Shown: positions 1 to 11,400 of the stretch, one piece after another
Layout: each line of letters begins with the position of its first letter
How positions within the stretch are numbered: the stretch's first letter is position 1
Source: Leptobrachium leishanense
Taxonomy: Eukaryota > Chordata > Amphibia > Anura > Megophryidae
Direction: 5' to 3'
NCBI GenBank assembly: GCA_009667805.1
Contig: CM019063.1
Coordinates: 196,210,954 to 196,274,953 of the forward strand
Length of the DNA stretch: 64,000 nt
The notes under the pieces: model-generated
What the model saw: the letters and a program-made list of their open reading frames with translations, nothing else
Database searches by the model: none
Told to the model about the DNA's origin: nothing
Program-made: the position numbers and the translations under genes

Positions 1-509
1 TTTTTTAGGATATTTTAAGCATTTTTCTTAATATTTCTTTTTTTTTTAAAAAGTCCGATTTTTTTTTTTTTAAGTTTACTTATTTTTTCTGTAACAGCCC
101 TTTTAATAATCATTCCCTGGACCTCCTGTGTAAATTTCAGACATTTTCGCTCAGTAGTTTCTTTGCAAACAGCTTTTCATTTTCACAGATTCATACAAAC
201 GGTTTTGCTAATTTATTCACCTCCCTCGTCTGCGGTCTCAGCTGCTTCCCCTGCTTCGGCTGTGTTCGGCTCCGGTTTTCGGCAGGTTAATCCAGATGTT
301 TTTGTGGCTTTTCTGCGTGCATTCGGTGGGTTTTGCGGTTCGTTTTCTTCAGCTTTACGGCAGCTTTTCCCTGCAATTCGGAGATCCTGTGGTGTTTGCT
401 GAATACACCGCAGGGTCACCGAAATGGGATCGGCACAAGGAACCGAATTGAAGAGAACGAAAAGTCACCGAACGTGCGGTGACTTTTCGAATCTCTTTGA
501 ATAACCCTG
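1..509. mobile_element. MITE family A, right-hand part, cut by window start
   Basis: This non-autonomous DNA transposon matches the inner and right part of the copy at 17185-18067. Shared features are the T-rich opening, the CTCAGTAGTTTCTTTGCAAA block, the GC-rich middle and a subterminal hairpin with arms CACCGAACGT / GCGGTGACTTTTC. It ends with the family terminus TTTGAATAACCCTG. The left end lies outside the window. It has no coding capacity, and reading frames across it are incidental. Confidence 0.8.
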
Positions 510-1285
510 TGTGTCTCTGATTTTTATACCGCAAAAGGGCATGTGAGGTATCATTGGAAAGGTCAGAGTCTAGCCTTTCCATCAATACCAAATATGACCA
601 TGTAATGTGCAAACATAGAGAAAAAGGAAAAAAAATAATTGCAAAATTTACTTTTAAAAAAAATAAAAATAATTTTTTTTTAAGGCAGTGGCATTATGTG
701 CTTATTCTTGTAAAGCAAATATTGCTGCTGCACTAACTGTGATGCTGCACTAACTAAATGTGGAGGTGATGTCACAATTGTGTTGTTAATCACATATAAA
801 ATGAGCAATAACGCTGCTATTACTCACATTCTCATTTCCCATGTCAGGAGCAAGGTCCGTGTTTTATTCATAGTCATTTTTTTCATAAAACAATCCTCCA
901 AAATACAAGAAACCTTTTTTTTTAAAAAAAAATCAGTTTTAGTTATGTAACCACAAAGGTTTGGTTGATAAAATGTGGAAAAAAATAATTTTACAAGCTG
1001 TAAATGGTTGAAATCTGAATGGAAATTTGCATTTTTAAAACATTTTTGTTATAGCATTCTAACAGGACATGATATATACACATAATAATGATATATTTTG
1101 AATCTGGCGAGTCTGCTGAAAATAAGCTTCACAGAATGAAGCAAATGCTGCAAAAATATATACAAAATACTCATACACATAAGCTCAAAAAATGGAAGGA
1201 GCATAGGCATCAATAAAGCTGTGGAGTGTTCTGAATTAATCTGAATATATCCAATTGTATTAAGATCTGGCCGTTTATTATTTGA
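510..1285. other. AT-rich spacer, no gene seen
   Basis: No protein or RNA gene was recognised. Short stretches near 550-600 (GGAAAGGTCAGAGTC and nearby words) recall the interior of the TTAA-type MITEs at 55633-56656 and 58432-59606. This may therefore be a decayed relative, but no ends or target duplication are visible. Confidence 0.4.
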
Positions 1286-1289
1286 TCAG

Positions 1290-1420
1290 TTCGGATCAAT
1301 TCCGAATTTTTTATTAGGAGAGCAGTTTAATTTGGATATTGGCAATTTATAATTTGGATTGCTCTGAATTGCCAAAATGCTATTTATTCGACCAAATTCT
1401 GAATTGATCCAAACCAAATC
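1290..1420. repeat. Imperfect palindrome, AT-rich
   Basis: GGATCAATTCCGAATTTTT near the left edge pairs with AAATTCTGAATTGATCC near the right edge, with smaller inverted words such as GAGCAG / CTGCTC nearby. It could be a small fold-back MITE. No target duplication was identified. Confidence 0.4.
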
Positions 1421-1680
1421 ACATATGTCTAGTAAACAAATTGATGAAGTTATTGCAGAAAAGTTCAGCAAAGCAGAAATCTTTTGAACAGGTTTAAACC
1501 TCATCAAACCTGGTGCTTTTAAAGAGATGCTCATCACTAATAAATGCTTCACAGTAGTTGAGCCTAAATGGTTCATGAGCTCACCTTTGAAGATAAAAGC
1601 AGTACAGAATTATTTCAAGAGTTATGTAATGCAAGGAAACAAAACAAAGATTCTCCTCAGCAGTTTATATATAGATTGAT

Positions 1681-1895
1681 GGGGCTCAAGCAAAAGAGTA
1701 CTGTTTGCATTATGCCCACAGGGCTAAAATTTTGGGGGCACCTTCTGCAGCTCAAAAGCAAACAAAATTAGTTTGCTGCAAACAAATTTCATTTGCTTCT
1801 GGGTTGCAGATCTGCAGATTGAGACATCTCGATATCAGGGCACCGGATGGTGCCTTTGAAGCCTGAGATATCTTGATCTTGGTAGTGAAAGGGTG
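1681..1895. repeat. Palindrome-rich repeat (family P), copy 1
   Basis: The same sequence recurs inverted at 57796-58030 and direct at 61680-61930. Diagnostic words are GGGCATTATGCC, GGGCTAAAA, CACCTTCTGCAG, GCAAACAAA with inverted partners, and GGGCACC/GGTGCC around a short loop. The right edge reads GGTAGTGAAAGGGTGAA, which resembles a decayed CACTACC...CCCCTTAA terminus. It may be the end of a TTAA-type (piggyBac-like) MITE. The L1 at 1908 inserted just beyond this edge. Confidence 0.6.
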
Positions 1896-1907
1896 AAAAC
1901 ACTCATA

Positions 1908-2815
1908 ATCGAGACTTCCAGTTTGGCGGTCATAAGAGATGGTCGCATGCCACCTCGGCTCCGTGCAGGCTCCTTGCAGATTGATGGCGAGGATCCAGCG
2001 CAGCTCTTCGGAGACCAGCGGGGGGAAGCCATCTCCCATCTGCACAGCTGCGGATACTGGAGAGGCCTCGACATCGCAGGGGACTTGCTTCTCCTCCCCC
2101 AGGTGTGTGGCGGGCGGATTATACTCAGGGGCAAAGGGTGGCAGATACCCACCTTCCCCTCCCCTACCCTAATCCTCCAGACGAACGGGTGCGGAAAACA
2201 ACCTGGTGGTGTCCCGGGTGCCATCTTTGGGCCCACAAATTTGCCACGTGGCGGACTGCCTGTGGCCTCCCTCCTCGAGGGAGACACACAAATCGATGCT
2301 ACCGCCCTCCCTTGCCTTCCATCTCCACACCACCTACACTTTCTACCAAGGGGATCGGGAGCATAACTGTCATACTGTACCCAAAATAAAAAGGGTAGAA
2401 ATTCTATGAGAGACTGAGGCCCATACTACTCCCATCATCTGGAGTCGGAAAGCTCGCTCATCCCACACACTTAACCTCTTCTGTGAACAGAGACAGAGAC
2501 TACAGAAAATAGGGAAAGAGAGGGCAAAAAGAAGGAAAGTAGGAAACAACAGAACAAGAGGAGGAAAACGAAGGATATAACTAATTACAACAACAAAACA
2601 AACAAAAACCAAAACAAAAAAACAAAACTCAAAAAGGCACAAAATAAAAATAAATAATAAAAAAAGATAAAATTGTATAAAAACAACAAAAAAACATAAA
2701 AAAACAACCTCTTAACTCCACGAATCTTTCCTTTAACATTTAAAGGATTTGTCCTAATTTTTCTGGATCCCCGAAGGGGGATCTGCATCACTCCCTATGG
2801 TTATTATACCTGCCC
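1908..2815 (+). promoter_or_regulatory. L1 5' leader, likely internal promoter region
   Basis: This stretch lies between the upstream CACTCATA copy and the ORF1 start. The first 450 bases are GC-rich and the last 350 are A-rich. L1 elements carry an RNA polymerase II promoter in this position, so that role is inferred from layout. Open frames on both strands here (for example 1893-2366) have no recognisable protein and are treated as chance. Confidence 0.55.
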
Positions 2816-3799
2816 ATGGATAAATTCGTGGCCAAACAAACTGCTAAGAAGCAGGGCCCCAAATCCACCAAACCAGCAAAGAAAACCTCCCCGCTACCCT
2901 CACACCCATCCTCTCCGCTCTTGACCACTCAGGATTCTGAAGACGAAACCGCCCTTGTCGCTCCCCAACCAACGCAGGAAGGTTATATGTCTGCGACAGC
3001 GATGGCCAGAGAGGTGGTGTCACTCCTTACTCCAATGTTTGAAACCCAATTCCAAACTTCAAAATCGTCCATTGACAACACACTTCAACTACTTCAATCG
3101 CAGTCCGCACAGATCTCTGAGCTTGAAACACGGCAATCTACAACCGAAGATACTCTCAGCGTCTTACAGTCTACAGTCCACACACAACAATCCACGATTA
3201 CTTCGCTCCAAGATAAGTTAGAGAATTTGGAAAACCGAAGTCTACATAACAACTTACGCTTCATCGGGATACCGCAGTCAGTCTGAGCACCTGACCTCCT
3301 CACTCTCCTTCAGGAATGGTTTCCGTCAGCACTTTCTATCTCCGTGGACTCTGCTTACCCAATTCAGATTGAACAGGCGCACAGACTGGGCGCTACCAAA
3401 CCGGCAGACAATTCCCTTCCTCGACCTGTCATTGCAAGATTCCTAAATTTTCAAGACGCTGTGAGAATTCTTGTGGCGTATAACCGGACTCCTACACTCT
3501 CATATCAACAGCACAAAATTCTAATTTTCCGTGACTACTCGGCCCAAGTCGCACTTAAACATAAAGCCTTCGCCCCGGTGTGCTCAGCGCTTTAGAACAA
3601 GGGTATAAAATTTGCCCTGCTCTACCCGGCCACCCTTTGCCTTCACATTGGCAGCAGATCTCTCTTGACCACGTCAGCCAGTGAGGCTGATCTGTTCCTG
3701 AACCACGTCCTGCCGGATTGGGAGAATGGTCATGTCCCCGGAGACCGCCTCCCGAATTTTGGATTATCCCCCTTCTATGGGCTCATTCCGTTTACCTGA
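2816..3799 (+). pseudogene. L1 ORF1 RNA-binding protein, two in-frame stops
   Basis: In L1 this protein forms a coiled-coil trimer that coats the element's RNA and acts as a nucleic-acid chaperone. The frame has 328 codons and starts at the first ATG after the leader. The N-terminus is basic (KFVAKQTAKKQGPK). Residues about 70-145 are Q/S/L-rich with heptad spacing, matching the coiled coil. ENRSLHNNLRFIGIP follows, the usual opening of the L1 RRM domain. IEQAHRLG, RPVIARFLNF and GIKFALLYPA then match the RRM and C-terminal domain. In-frame stops are TGA at 3284-3286 and TAG at 3593-3595, with no frameshift between them. The protein is thus complete in outline but broken. It precedes ORF2 as in other L1s. 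Confidence 0.82.
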
Positions 3800-4002
3800 A
3801 TAAACTGTATATAGTTGCCTCAGTTTGGCTTAAATTCTGCTGCTCGGACTTCGACTACTCTTCTTATACAGAAGGTGGTTCCCCTGGCTCAAGCTGGGAC
3901 CAGGGTCCCCCCTTTTTCAATCTAATCATACACACTATGCCGTTTTCTCGTACTGGTTTTGGATACAGCTTTACCTAGTTCCAATGTGACTGTTTAGTCT
4001 AA

Positions 4003-4427
4003 GGCTAGGGTCAGACTAACGCATTTTTCACGTTGTCCGTGAAAAAGTGCGTTCGAACGAATGGACACATTTTTTCACGGAATACGCGATAGCGGTCATA
4101 CGATGCGCATTTTCGTCCGTGATTTTGTACGGATCATCAATAAAACACTTTTTGTGTCTGGACGTTATGTTGGCCGGACATTAGCAGCGTCTGACATCTC
4201 CAAATCACGCACACACGCCGCTAGCGGACGCAGCGCACTCTGTACGTCCGTACTAGCGGTTTGACGTTCTCGAAAAAATGCATTCGTTTACCACTTGCGT
4301 TGCGCAGCCGCATTTTGTGCAGCCGTTCTTCGTATGCTGCCCGGCATTGGACGTCATTTGCTGCTAGCACGGCAGTGATTTAGTGCTGCTAAACGCACGT
4401 TGATACTGCGTTAGTCTGACCCTAGCC
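4003..4427. mobile_element. MITE family B (Harbinger-type), copy 1
   Basis: Terminal inverted repeats begin GGCTAGGGTCAGACTAACGC and end with the complement. The element is flanked by TAA at 4000-4002 and 4428-4430. TWA target duplications are the mark of PIF/Harbinger elements. It is 425 bp and non-coding, with many ACGGAC/GTCCG words. Relatives lie at about 27313-27740 and 33496-33942. It sits between ORF1 and ORF2 of the L1. Confidence 0.85.
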
Positions 4428-4435
4428 TAAAACCT

Positions 4436-4590
4436 CGCTTCAACTTCTATCCTGGAACGTTAATGGAGCTAGTACGCCAGTGAAAAGAAAGAAAATACTG
4501 ACATACCTGACTCACAAACGTCCCCACATTACATTACTCCAAGAAATGCATTGGTCCAAAACATCCACCTCCACATTTAAAGCCAAATTT
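4436..4590 (+). pseudogene. L1 ORF2, start of the endonuclease domain
   Basis: ORF2 begins with an AP-endonuclease-like domain that nicks target DNA. This segment reads LLSWNVNGASTPVKRKK, then HITLLQEMHW. The WNVNG asparagine and LQE glutamate are metal-binding catalytic residues of the family. The frame is cut at about 4590 by an insertion rich in ATTT. The protein resumes at about 5806. Confidence 0.8.
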
Positions 4591-4690
4591 ATTTATTTAT
4601 TTATTTATTTATAAAGGATTTTACCAGGAAGGATACATTGAGATTTCTCTCATTTTCAAGTATGTCCTGGGTTCAAGAACATTGAGTGGT
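4590..4690 (-). mobile_element. 3' tail of an L2/CR1-group LINE, inverted
   Basis: (ATTT)n followed by TTACCAGGAAGGATACATTG and a CTCATTTTCAAGTATG block is the complement of the 3' end of the LINE at 31060-33140. Only the tail is recognised. Sequence continuing to 4900 may belong to the same insertion. It forms the left side of the compound insertion that splits the L1 endonuclease. Confidence 0.7.
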
Positions 4691-4900
4691 TACAGTTGTT
4701 ACAGAAATACAAAGTAATAAAATGCAAGATATTAAAAACAAAACACAAATATACAGATTAACATATCATGGGAAGGGCTAGAACCTTGGGTTAATTAGGG
4801 TGATTTGCAAAGTGAAAGCAGCTGGAAAGTAAAGTACAAATTTCAGACCAGCACTGGGTGGGTGGGTGGATGGATGGGGAGGGGGAGGGAGGGTGGGACA

Positions 4901-5805
4901 GCAGTGTCCAAACGCAAGTGCTGTGGCAGAGTGTGATGTGAACTGGCTGCAGGACTGTAGGAGAAAGAGATCACAGAATCAGGGCATGTGGTCTGTATAG
5001 GGAAAGCATATTTTACGACATGAGGGGGAGGGGCAGCCATTTGAGAGCATGGGTTTAAAAAAACAGAGCATACATTCAACAAGAAAACAAACAAAAAACA
5101 AACAGCCAAAATATTAATAGATAGATGAAAGCATAAGATATTAACAGTAGGATTAAAGTCGAGATTGTGGAGTAGAATTGCAGAAGACATCTTGATTGCT
5201 GGTACCTTTAAATGCAGTGTCCAAACGCAAGCGCTGTGGCAGAGTGTGATGTGAACTGGCTGCAGGACTTTAAATGCAGTGTGCAAACGCAAGCGCTGTG
5301 GCAGAGTGTGATGTGAACTGGCTGCAGGACTGTAGGAGAAAGAGATCACAGAATCAGGGCATGTGGTCTGTATAGGGAAAGCATATTTTACGACATGAGG
5401 GGGAGGGGCAGCCATTTGAGAGCATGGGTTTAAAAAAACAGAGCATACATTCAACAAGAAAACAAACAAAAGACAAACAGCCAAAATATTAATAGATAGA
5501 TGAAAGCATAAGATATTAACAGTAGGATTAAAGTCGAGATTGTGGAGTAGAATTGCAGAAGACATCTTGATTGCTGGTACCTTTAAATGCAGTGTCCAAA
5601 CGCAAGCGCTGTGGCAGAGTGTGATGTGAACTGGCTGCAGGACTTTAAATGCAGTGTCCAAACGCAAGCGCTGTGGCAGAGTGTGATGTGAACTGGCTGC
5701 AGGACTTTAAATGCAGTGTCCAAACGCAAGCGCTGTGGCAGAGTGTGATGTGAACTGGCTGCAGGACTTTAAATGCAGTGTCCAAATGCAAACGCTGTGG
5801 CAGAG
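4901..5805. repeat. Tandem repeat with long (about 313 bp) and short (62 bp) units
   Basis: Every unit opens with GCAGTGTCCAAACGCAAG and contains GAACTGGCTGCAGGAC. Two long units begin at 4901 and about 5276. Short 62-bp units start at about 5214, 5589, 5652 and 5714, with a partial one at 5776. The long unit is a short unit plus about 250 bp containing GACATGAGGGGGAGGGGCAG. The long open frame on the minus strand (4843-5667) is only the repeated unit read through twice. Confidence 0.85.
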
Positions 5806-6235
5806 TGGATCCGAGACTGCTTCGTAGCTAACTACAGTTCCAAAAAACAGGGTGTGGCGATTCTTCTCCACTTGTCTCTGTCATATACTATTGAGTCTTG
5901 TATCTGCGATCCGGAGGGACGTTATATTTTTCTTTGCTTAACCATCGACAATGTGAAATACTGTATTGTGAATGTAACCTAACTGCCCTAATGATTCTTT
6001 TTTTCATAGGTTCCTCAGCCTCCTCTTAGATATTTCAACCCCCAATCTAATACTAGGGGGAGATTTCAACAATGTCCTTAACTACTCTTTAGATAGATCT
6101 GGATTGACCACCTTTACTTCACACTCCTTCACCCACGGGCTTCAAACTTTAGTCTCAACTCTAAATCTTCATGACGCCTGGCGTGTATTACATCCCTAGG
6201 AAAGAGATTATACCTTCCAGTCCCCAGTTCACAAC
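5806..6235 (+). pseudogene. L1 ORF2, middle of the endonuclease domain
   Basis: The frame resumes with EWIRDCFVANYSSKKQ, then GVAILLH, DPEGRYIFL and LILGGDFN, then DAWRVLHP. GGDFN carries the catalytic Asp and Asn of the AP-endonuclease fold. A frame change or decay near 5985-6010 (T-run) and a stop after LHP interrupt it. The hAT transposon at 6236 splits it in the HNSYS..LD region; the next piece starts at 12659. Confidence 0.8.
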
Positions 6236-6463
6236 TAGGGATGGGCTGGTGGTTCAATTCGACCATGAGTTCGATTCGAACATTGGCCGTTCGACAGTTC
6301 GTCCAACAGCGAACATTTCCACGTGTTCTCCCACAATGCACCACAATGGACCACAATGCACTTTTCCACTGGCCTGAAGTTTGTAATTGGCTACAGCCTT
6401 GCACCTGACCACGGGTCAGGTGCAAGACAGGTGCAAGACTATGCTAATCAGGGCTCAGAGTCC

Positions 6464-6530
6464 TGATTGGGCAAATTTTGCCCAATCATGGGCTCACAGA
6501 ACTAAGTCCCACAGCACACTATATAAGGCT
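6464..6530 (+). promoter_or_regulatory. hAT promoter: paired inverted CCAAT boxes plus TATA
   Basis: Arms TGATTGGGC and GCCCAATCA around an A/T centre (6464-6488) hold an ATTGG and a CCAAT. A TATATAAG box follows at 6520-6527. The arrangement is kept in copy 2 (51732-51794). CCAAT boxes bind NF-Y in vertebrates. Transcription probably starts near 6550, though this is inference from spacing. Confidence 0.65.
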
Positions 6531-6589
6531 TCCCCGCAGCCCCAGCGTGTGTTTTTTGCAGGAGTGAATCAGAGAGGAGAGGAGATTGT

Positions 6590-8250
6590 TGCATATCAGG
6601 CTGTATCACTGATTTATACCAGAGTTCTGGGAATTTTAATCTGTGTGTTGGCACTGCCAGCTGGTGCCAGGCTATCAGGGTGTATCACTGACTTATACCA
6701 GAGTTCTGGGAATTTGAATCTGTGTGTTGGCACTGTCAGCTGCTGCCAGGCTATCAGGGTGTATCACTGACTTATACCAGAGTTCTGGGAATTTTAATCT
6801 GTGTGTTGGCACTGCCAGCTGCTGCCAGGCTATCAGGGTGTATCTCTGACTTATACCAGAGTTCTGGGAATTTGAATCTGTGTGTTGGCACTGTCAGCTG
6901 CTGCCAGGCTATCAGGGTGTATCACTGACTTATACCAGAGTTCTGGGAATTTTAATCTGTGTGTTGGCACTGCCAGCTGCTGCCAGGCTATCAGGGTGTA
7001 TCTCTGACTTATACCAGAGTTCTGGGAATTTGAATCTGTGTGTTGGCACTGCCAGCTGCTGCCAGGCTCTCAAGGTGTATCACTGACTTATACCAGAGTT
7101 CTGGGAATTTGAATCTGTGTGTTAGCCTGGCAGCAGCTGGCAGTGCCAACACACAGATTCGAATTCCAGAACTCTGGTATAAGTCAGTGATACACCTTGA
7201 GAGCCTGGCAGCAGCTGGCAGTGCCATCAGGGTGTATCAATGACTTATACCAGAGTTCTGGGAATTTGAATCAGTGTGTTGGCACTGCCAGCTGCTGCCA
7301 GGCTATCACAAGGTGTATCACTGACTTATACCAGAGTTCTGGGAATTTGAATATGTGTGTTGGCACTGCCAGCTGGTGCCAGGCTATCAGGGTATATCAC
7401 TGATTTATACCAGAGTTCTGGTAATTTTAATCTGTGTGTTGGCACTGCCAGCTGCTGCCAGGCTATCAGGGTGTATCACTGATTTATACCAGAGTTCTGG
7501 TAATTTTAATCTGTGTGTTGGCACTGCCAGCTGCTGCCAGGCTATCAGGGTGTATCACTGACTTATACCAGAGTTCTGGGAATTTGAATCTGTGTGTTGG
7601 CACTGCCAGCTGCTGCCAGGCTATCAAGGTGTATCACTGACTTATACCAGAGTTCTGGGAATTTGAATCTGTGTGTTAGCCTGGTAGCAGCTGGCAGTGC
7701 CAACACACAGATTCGAATTCCCAGAACTCTGGTATAAGTCAGTGATACACCTTGAGAGCCTGGCAGCAGCTGGCAGTGCCATCAGGGTGTATCACTGACT
7801 TATACCAGAGTTCTGGGAATTTGAATCTGTGTGTTGGCACTGCCAGCTGCTGCCAGGCTATCAGGGTGTATCACTGACTTATAACAGAGTTCTGGGAATT
7901 TTAATCTGTGTGTTGGCACTGCCAGCTATCAGGGTGTATCACTGACTTATACCAGAGTTCTGTGAATTTGAATCTATGTGTTAGCCTGGCAGCTGCTGGC
8001 AGTGCCATCAGGGTGTATCACTGATTTATAACAGAGTTCTGGGAATTTTAATCTGTGTGTTGGCACTGCCAGCTACTGCCAGCTATCAGGGTGTATCACG
8101 ACTTATACCAGAGTTCTGGGAATTTTAATCTGTGTGTTGGCACTGCCAGCTACTGCCAGCTATCAGGGTGTATCACTGACTTATACCAGAGTTCTGGGAA
8201 TTTGAATCTGTGTATTGGCACTGCCAGCTATCAGGAACAGGGTGTATCAT
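6590..8250. repeat. 79-bp minisatellite inside hAT copy 1
   Basis: About 20 units contain TGTATCACTGACTTATACCA, GAGTTCTGGGAATTT and GTGTTGGCACTGCCAGCTGC. Most run in one direction, but two blocks (about 7125-7228 and 7679-7786) are inverted and form large hairpins with their neighbours. The unit is homologous to the 68-bp satellite of hAT copy 2. Open frames of 68 residues repeated here are products of the unit and not genes. Confidence 0.92.
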
Positions 8251-8295
8251 TGAGTTATTGCATAGTTCTGAATATCTTTTATCTAGATAACACAG

Positions 8296-8450
8296 TTGAA
8301 TCAGAGTTCTGCATATCTCCGATCTATATACCAGAGTTGAATCAGAGTTCTGCATATCTCCAATCTTTATACCAGAGTTGAATCAGAGTTCTGCAAATCT
8401 CCAATCATTATAACAGAGTTGAATCAGAGTTCTGTATATCTTTAATCTAT
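8296..8450 (+). repeat. 41-bp tandem repeat just before the transposase start
   Basis: TTGAATCAGAGTTCTG recurs at 8296, 8337, 8378 and 8419, an exact 41-bp period, with TATCTCCAATCT-like words between. It ends a few bases before the transposase ATG at 8463. In copy 2 the matching stretch is much shorter. Confidence 0.85.
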
Positions 8451-8462
8451 ATATCACTCACC

Positions 8463-11400
8463 ATGTCAGAAAGACCAAAAAGGACAGGCAGACGCTCCCA
8501 GACACAGATAAGAGGGCAAGTAACCTCTGTGTCGGAGGGCTGTGCCCCTGGTTGTCGTGGACGTGGTGCATCCTTTGCAGGGGCACGCTTGTCCTTTCTA
8601 ACTGGTGCTGGCCGTCTTAAGCAGCAGCAACATACAGAGGATTTGCAGGATTGGCTATCCAGGTCATCCTCATCCTCCGAGCCCTCTGCCAGCCAGGCTT
8701 GTAGTGGTTTACAGTCCACCTCAGCTGCCAAAACATCTAATTCAGCCTCCATGTCCACAGCTACTCCTGCTGTAGCCTCACCATCATACACGGAGGAGTC
8801 AGCTGAATTGTTTGACTACAATGACAGTGACATGCTGCTTGAGGATGTGCAGCAACTCCAGTGCTCTGATTCAAACTCTGAGGTTGAGGAAGGGAGTAAA
8901 ATCAGCCTTGAGGGAGGGTGTGCCAGTGACACACAAAGAACTGGCACTCATGTTCCCCCAGCAGCTGCAGCATATTGCCAGGTTGGCTCCAGTGATGAAG
9001 AGATAGGGGTTGATGACAATGATGATGAGGTCTCTGACTCCACCTGGGTGCCTGATCGAACAGAGGAGTCAAGTGAAGAGGAGGAGGAGGAGGGGGAGGC
9101 CCAACAAAAACGAGGCACAATGTCCTCTATGAGCAACCATAGCCAGTCCAAGGCATCAGAAGTCAGAGCTGCTCAGGTGCAGAGCACTGTTGTCTCAAAG
9201 CGCACGTGCAGGAACTCTGCTGTCTGGGAGTTCTTCACAAAATGTGCAGCAGACTGCAGCATTGCTATTTGTAAGCTATGTCTGAAGAGGATTAAGCGTG
9301 GGGAAAACATCACACACTTGGGTACCACGTGCTTGATAAGACATATGACCAGCTGCCACGCATCCCGTTGGCACAACATTTTGCATAGGTCCTCCTCCTT
9401 ATCCTCATCTGTCTCTACCTCCACTATATGTGCTGCCATGTCATTGCCTACAATCTCCACTGACAGGGATGATGCTAGAGTAATGGGTGTACCAGGTCCT
9501 TCCTCAGAATGTGACAGCATCCCATCAGCTGCAGATTTATGCAGTCAGATTTCATTGCCCGAGCTGCAGCGTAAGAAAAAATATAGTCCCAACCATCCGC
9601 TTGCACAGCGTCTAAATGCCAGCTTGGCAAAATTACTCGCATTACAGCTGCTGCCTTTCCAGCTGGTGGTCTCTGCCTCCTTCCGTGAATTTGCCGAATG
9701 TGCTGTACCACAGTGGCAGGTTCTAAACGTCAGTTCTTTTCAGGGAAGGCCATTCCAGCACTATACCAGCACGTGGAAGACAATGTTATGGAGTCATTGG
9801 GAAAGGCAGTCAGCAGGAAGGTGCACATTACTTTAGACACGTGGTCCAGCAAGCATGGACAGGGCCACTACATTTCCTTCATGGAACACTGGGTAACTCT
9901 GCTTGCAGCTGGGAGGGATCCAGGACGGGGCTCTATGCTAGAGCTTGTTCATCCACCACGCCTCCAGAAAGCTGCTTATATGAGGTATGTCTGCTCCACC
10001 ACCTCTTCCTCTTCCTCCTCCTTCTCTGTCTCTGGTGAAGTGGCAGCTAAACCGACACGTGGCAGGGGCTACGCAATGGCTCAAGCAAAAAGATGCCATA
10101 CTATGCTTGAGCTGGTTTGTTTAGGGGACAGGAGCCACACCAGGCCAGAAATTCTGTCAGCTCTGCAGGGGCAGGCGCAGTGATGGTTAACACCATGCCA
10201 GCTTGAGCTGGGAATGGTCATCTGTGATAATGGCAGCAACCTTCTCTCCGCCCTACGCCAGGGTTAGTTGACGCATGTACCATGCCTAGCACACGTCCTA
10301 AATCTGGTGGTACAGCTTTTCCTAACCAGGTACCCAGGGCTGGCAGACCTTTTAAGCAAGACCATAAAAGTCTGCAGCAACTTCAGACGGTCATTCCCAG
10401 CAAGCGTTCGCCTGGCAGAAATTCAAAGAGAATTCCGCCTTCCCACAAACCGTCTGATCTGTGACATGCCCACCAGGTGGAACTTGACATTGGCAATGCT
10501 GCAGCGTCTGCACAAGCAGCAGAGGGCCATAAATGAGTACCTGTGTGAGTATGTCACAAGGACAGGTTCAGGTCAACTTTGTATTTTCCCCCCCGCAGTG
10601 GCTGATGATCAAGGATGCATGCACTGTACTGTCACCATTTGAGGAGGCAACGAGGATGGTGAGCAGGGACAGTGCATGCATCAGTGACACAATTCCTTTA
10701 GTGTTCCTGCTGGAGGGCACTCGGCGGGGGAATTATAGATGTGGCACTAGGGTCAGAGCAGCAGGAGGAAGAGGAGGACTTCCCTAGCTCTCAAGGCCCC
10801 AGTCATTACTCAGACAGCATTCCTGCGGGTCCTTAGATCAGACAGGAGGAGGATGAGGAGGAGGAGGAATATTTAAGTAGTGGGGACAATGAAGGTGGGG
10901 ATTCCTCAAGGGAGGGTTTGTGTCCCCAGAAACCCAAGGACTAGTACTTGGCTGGGAGGAGGTAGTGCATGATACGGTCATCCTCAGCGACCAGGAACAC
11001 TCGGAAGCTATTGCCACCTTTAACCTATGCTGCATGGGCTCCCTTATCTTGCAAAGCCTGCTAAAGGACCCCAGGATTCGTGCTATCAAGAAGTGGGATC
11101 ATTACTGGTTGGCAACCCTTCTTGATCCACGATACAAGGGTAAGGTTGCAGAGCTCATCCTGCCCTCACAGAGGGAGGACAGGATGAAACAACTTGAGGA
11201 TGCTTTAAAGCGACACTTGTGTAACACCTTTCCAGGCACTGGTAGATTACCAAGTGATGACACAGGTGCTTGTGAGGCTGTGGTTGATCAGAGGAAGAGC
11301 GGTGAAGGGGGCCACTTGACTGACGCCTTTTGTAATTTTTTTAGTCCACGATGCCCAGGGACGTCAAATGTAGGCACCCGTTGCCAGCATCTTCACCATA

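Noticed and set aside
1893..2389. Overlapping GC-rich frames on both strands before ORF1
   Set aside because: The stretch lies within the L1 leader after the target duplication. GC-rich DNA lacks stops, and no protein was recognised.
4843..5667. Open frame of 274 codons on the minus strand
   Set aside because: It reads the same tandem unit twice and has no start context or domain. It overlaps the insertion in the L1.
6590..7640. Series of 60-70-residue open frames repeating ICVLALPAAARLSGC-like peptides
   Set aside because: They are the 79-bp minisatellite read in three frames. Each ends at the same unit position and there is no codon conservation.
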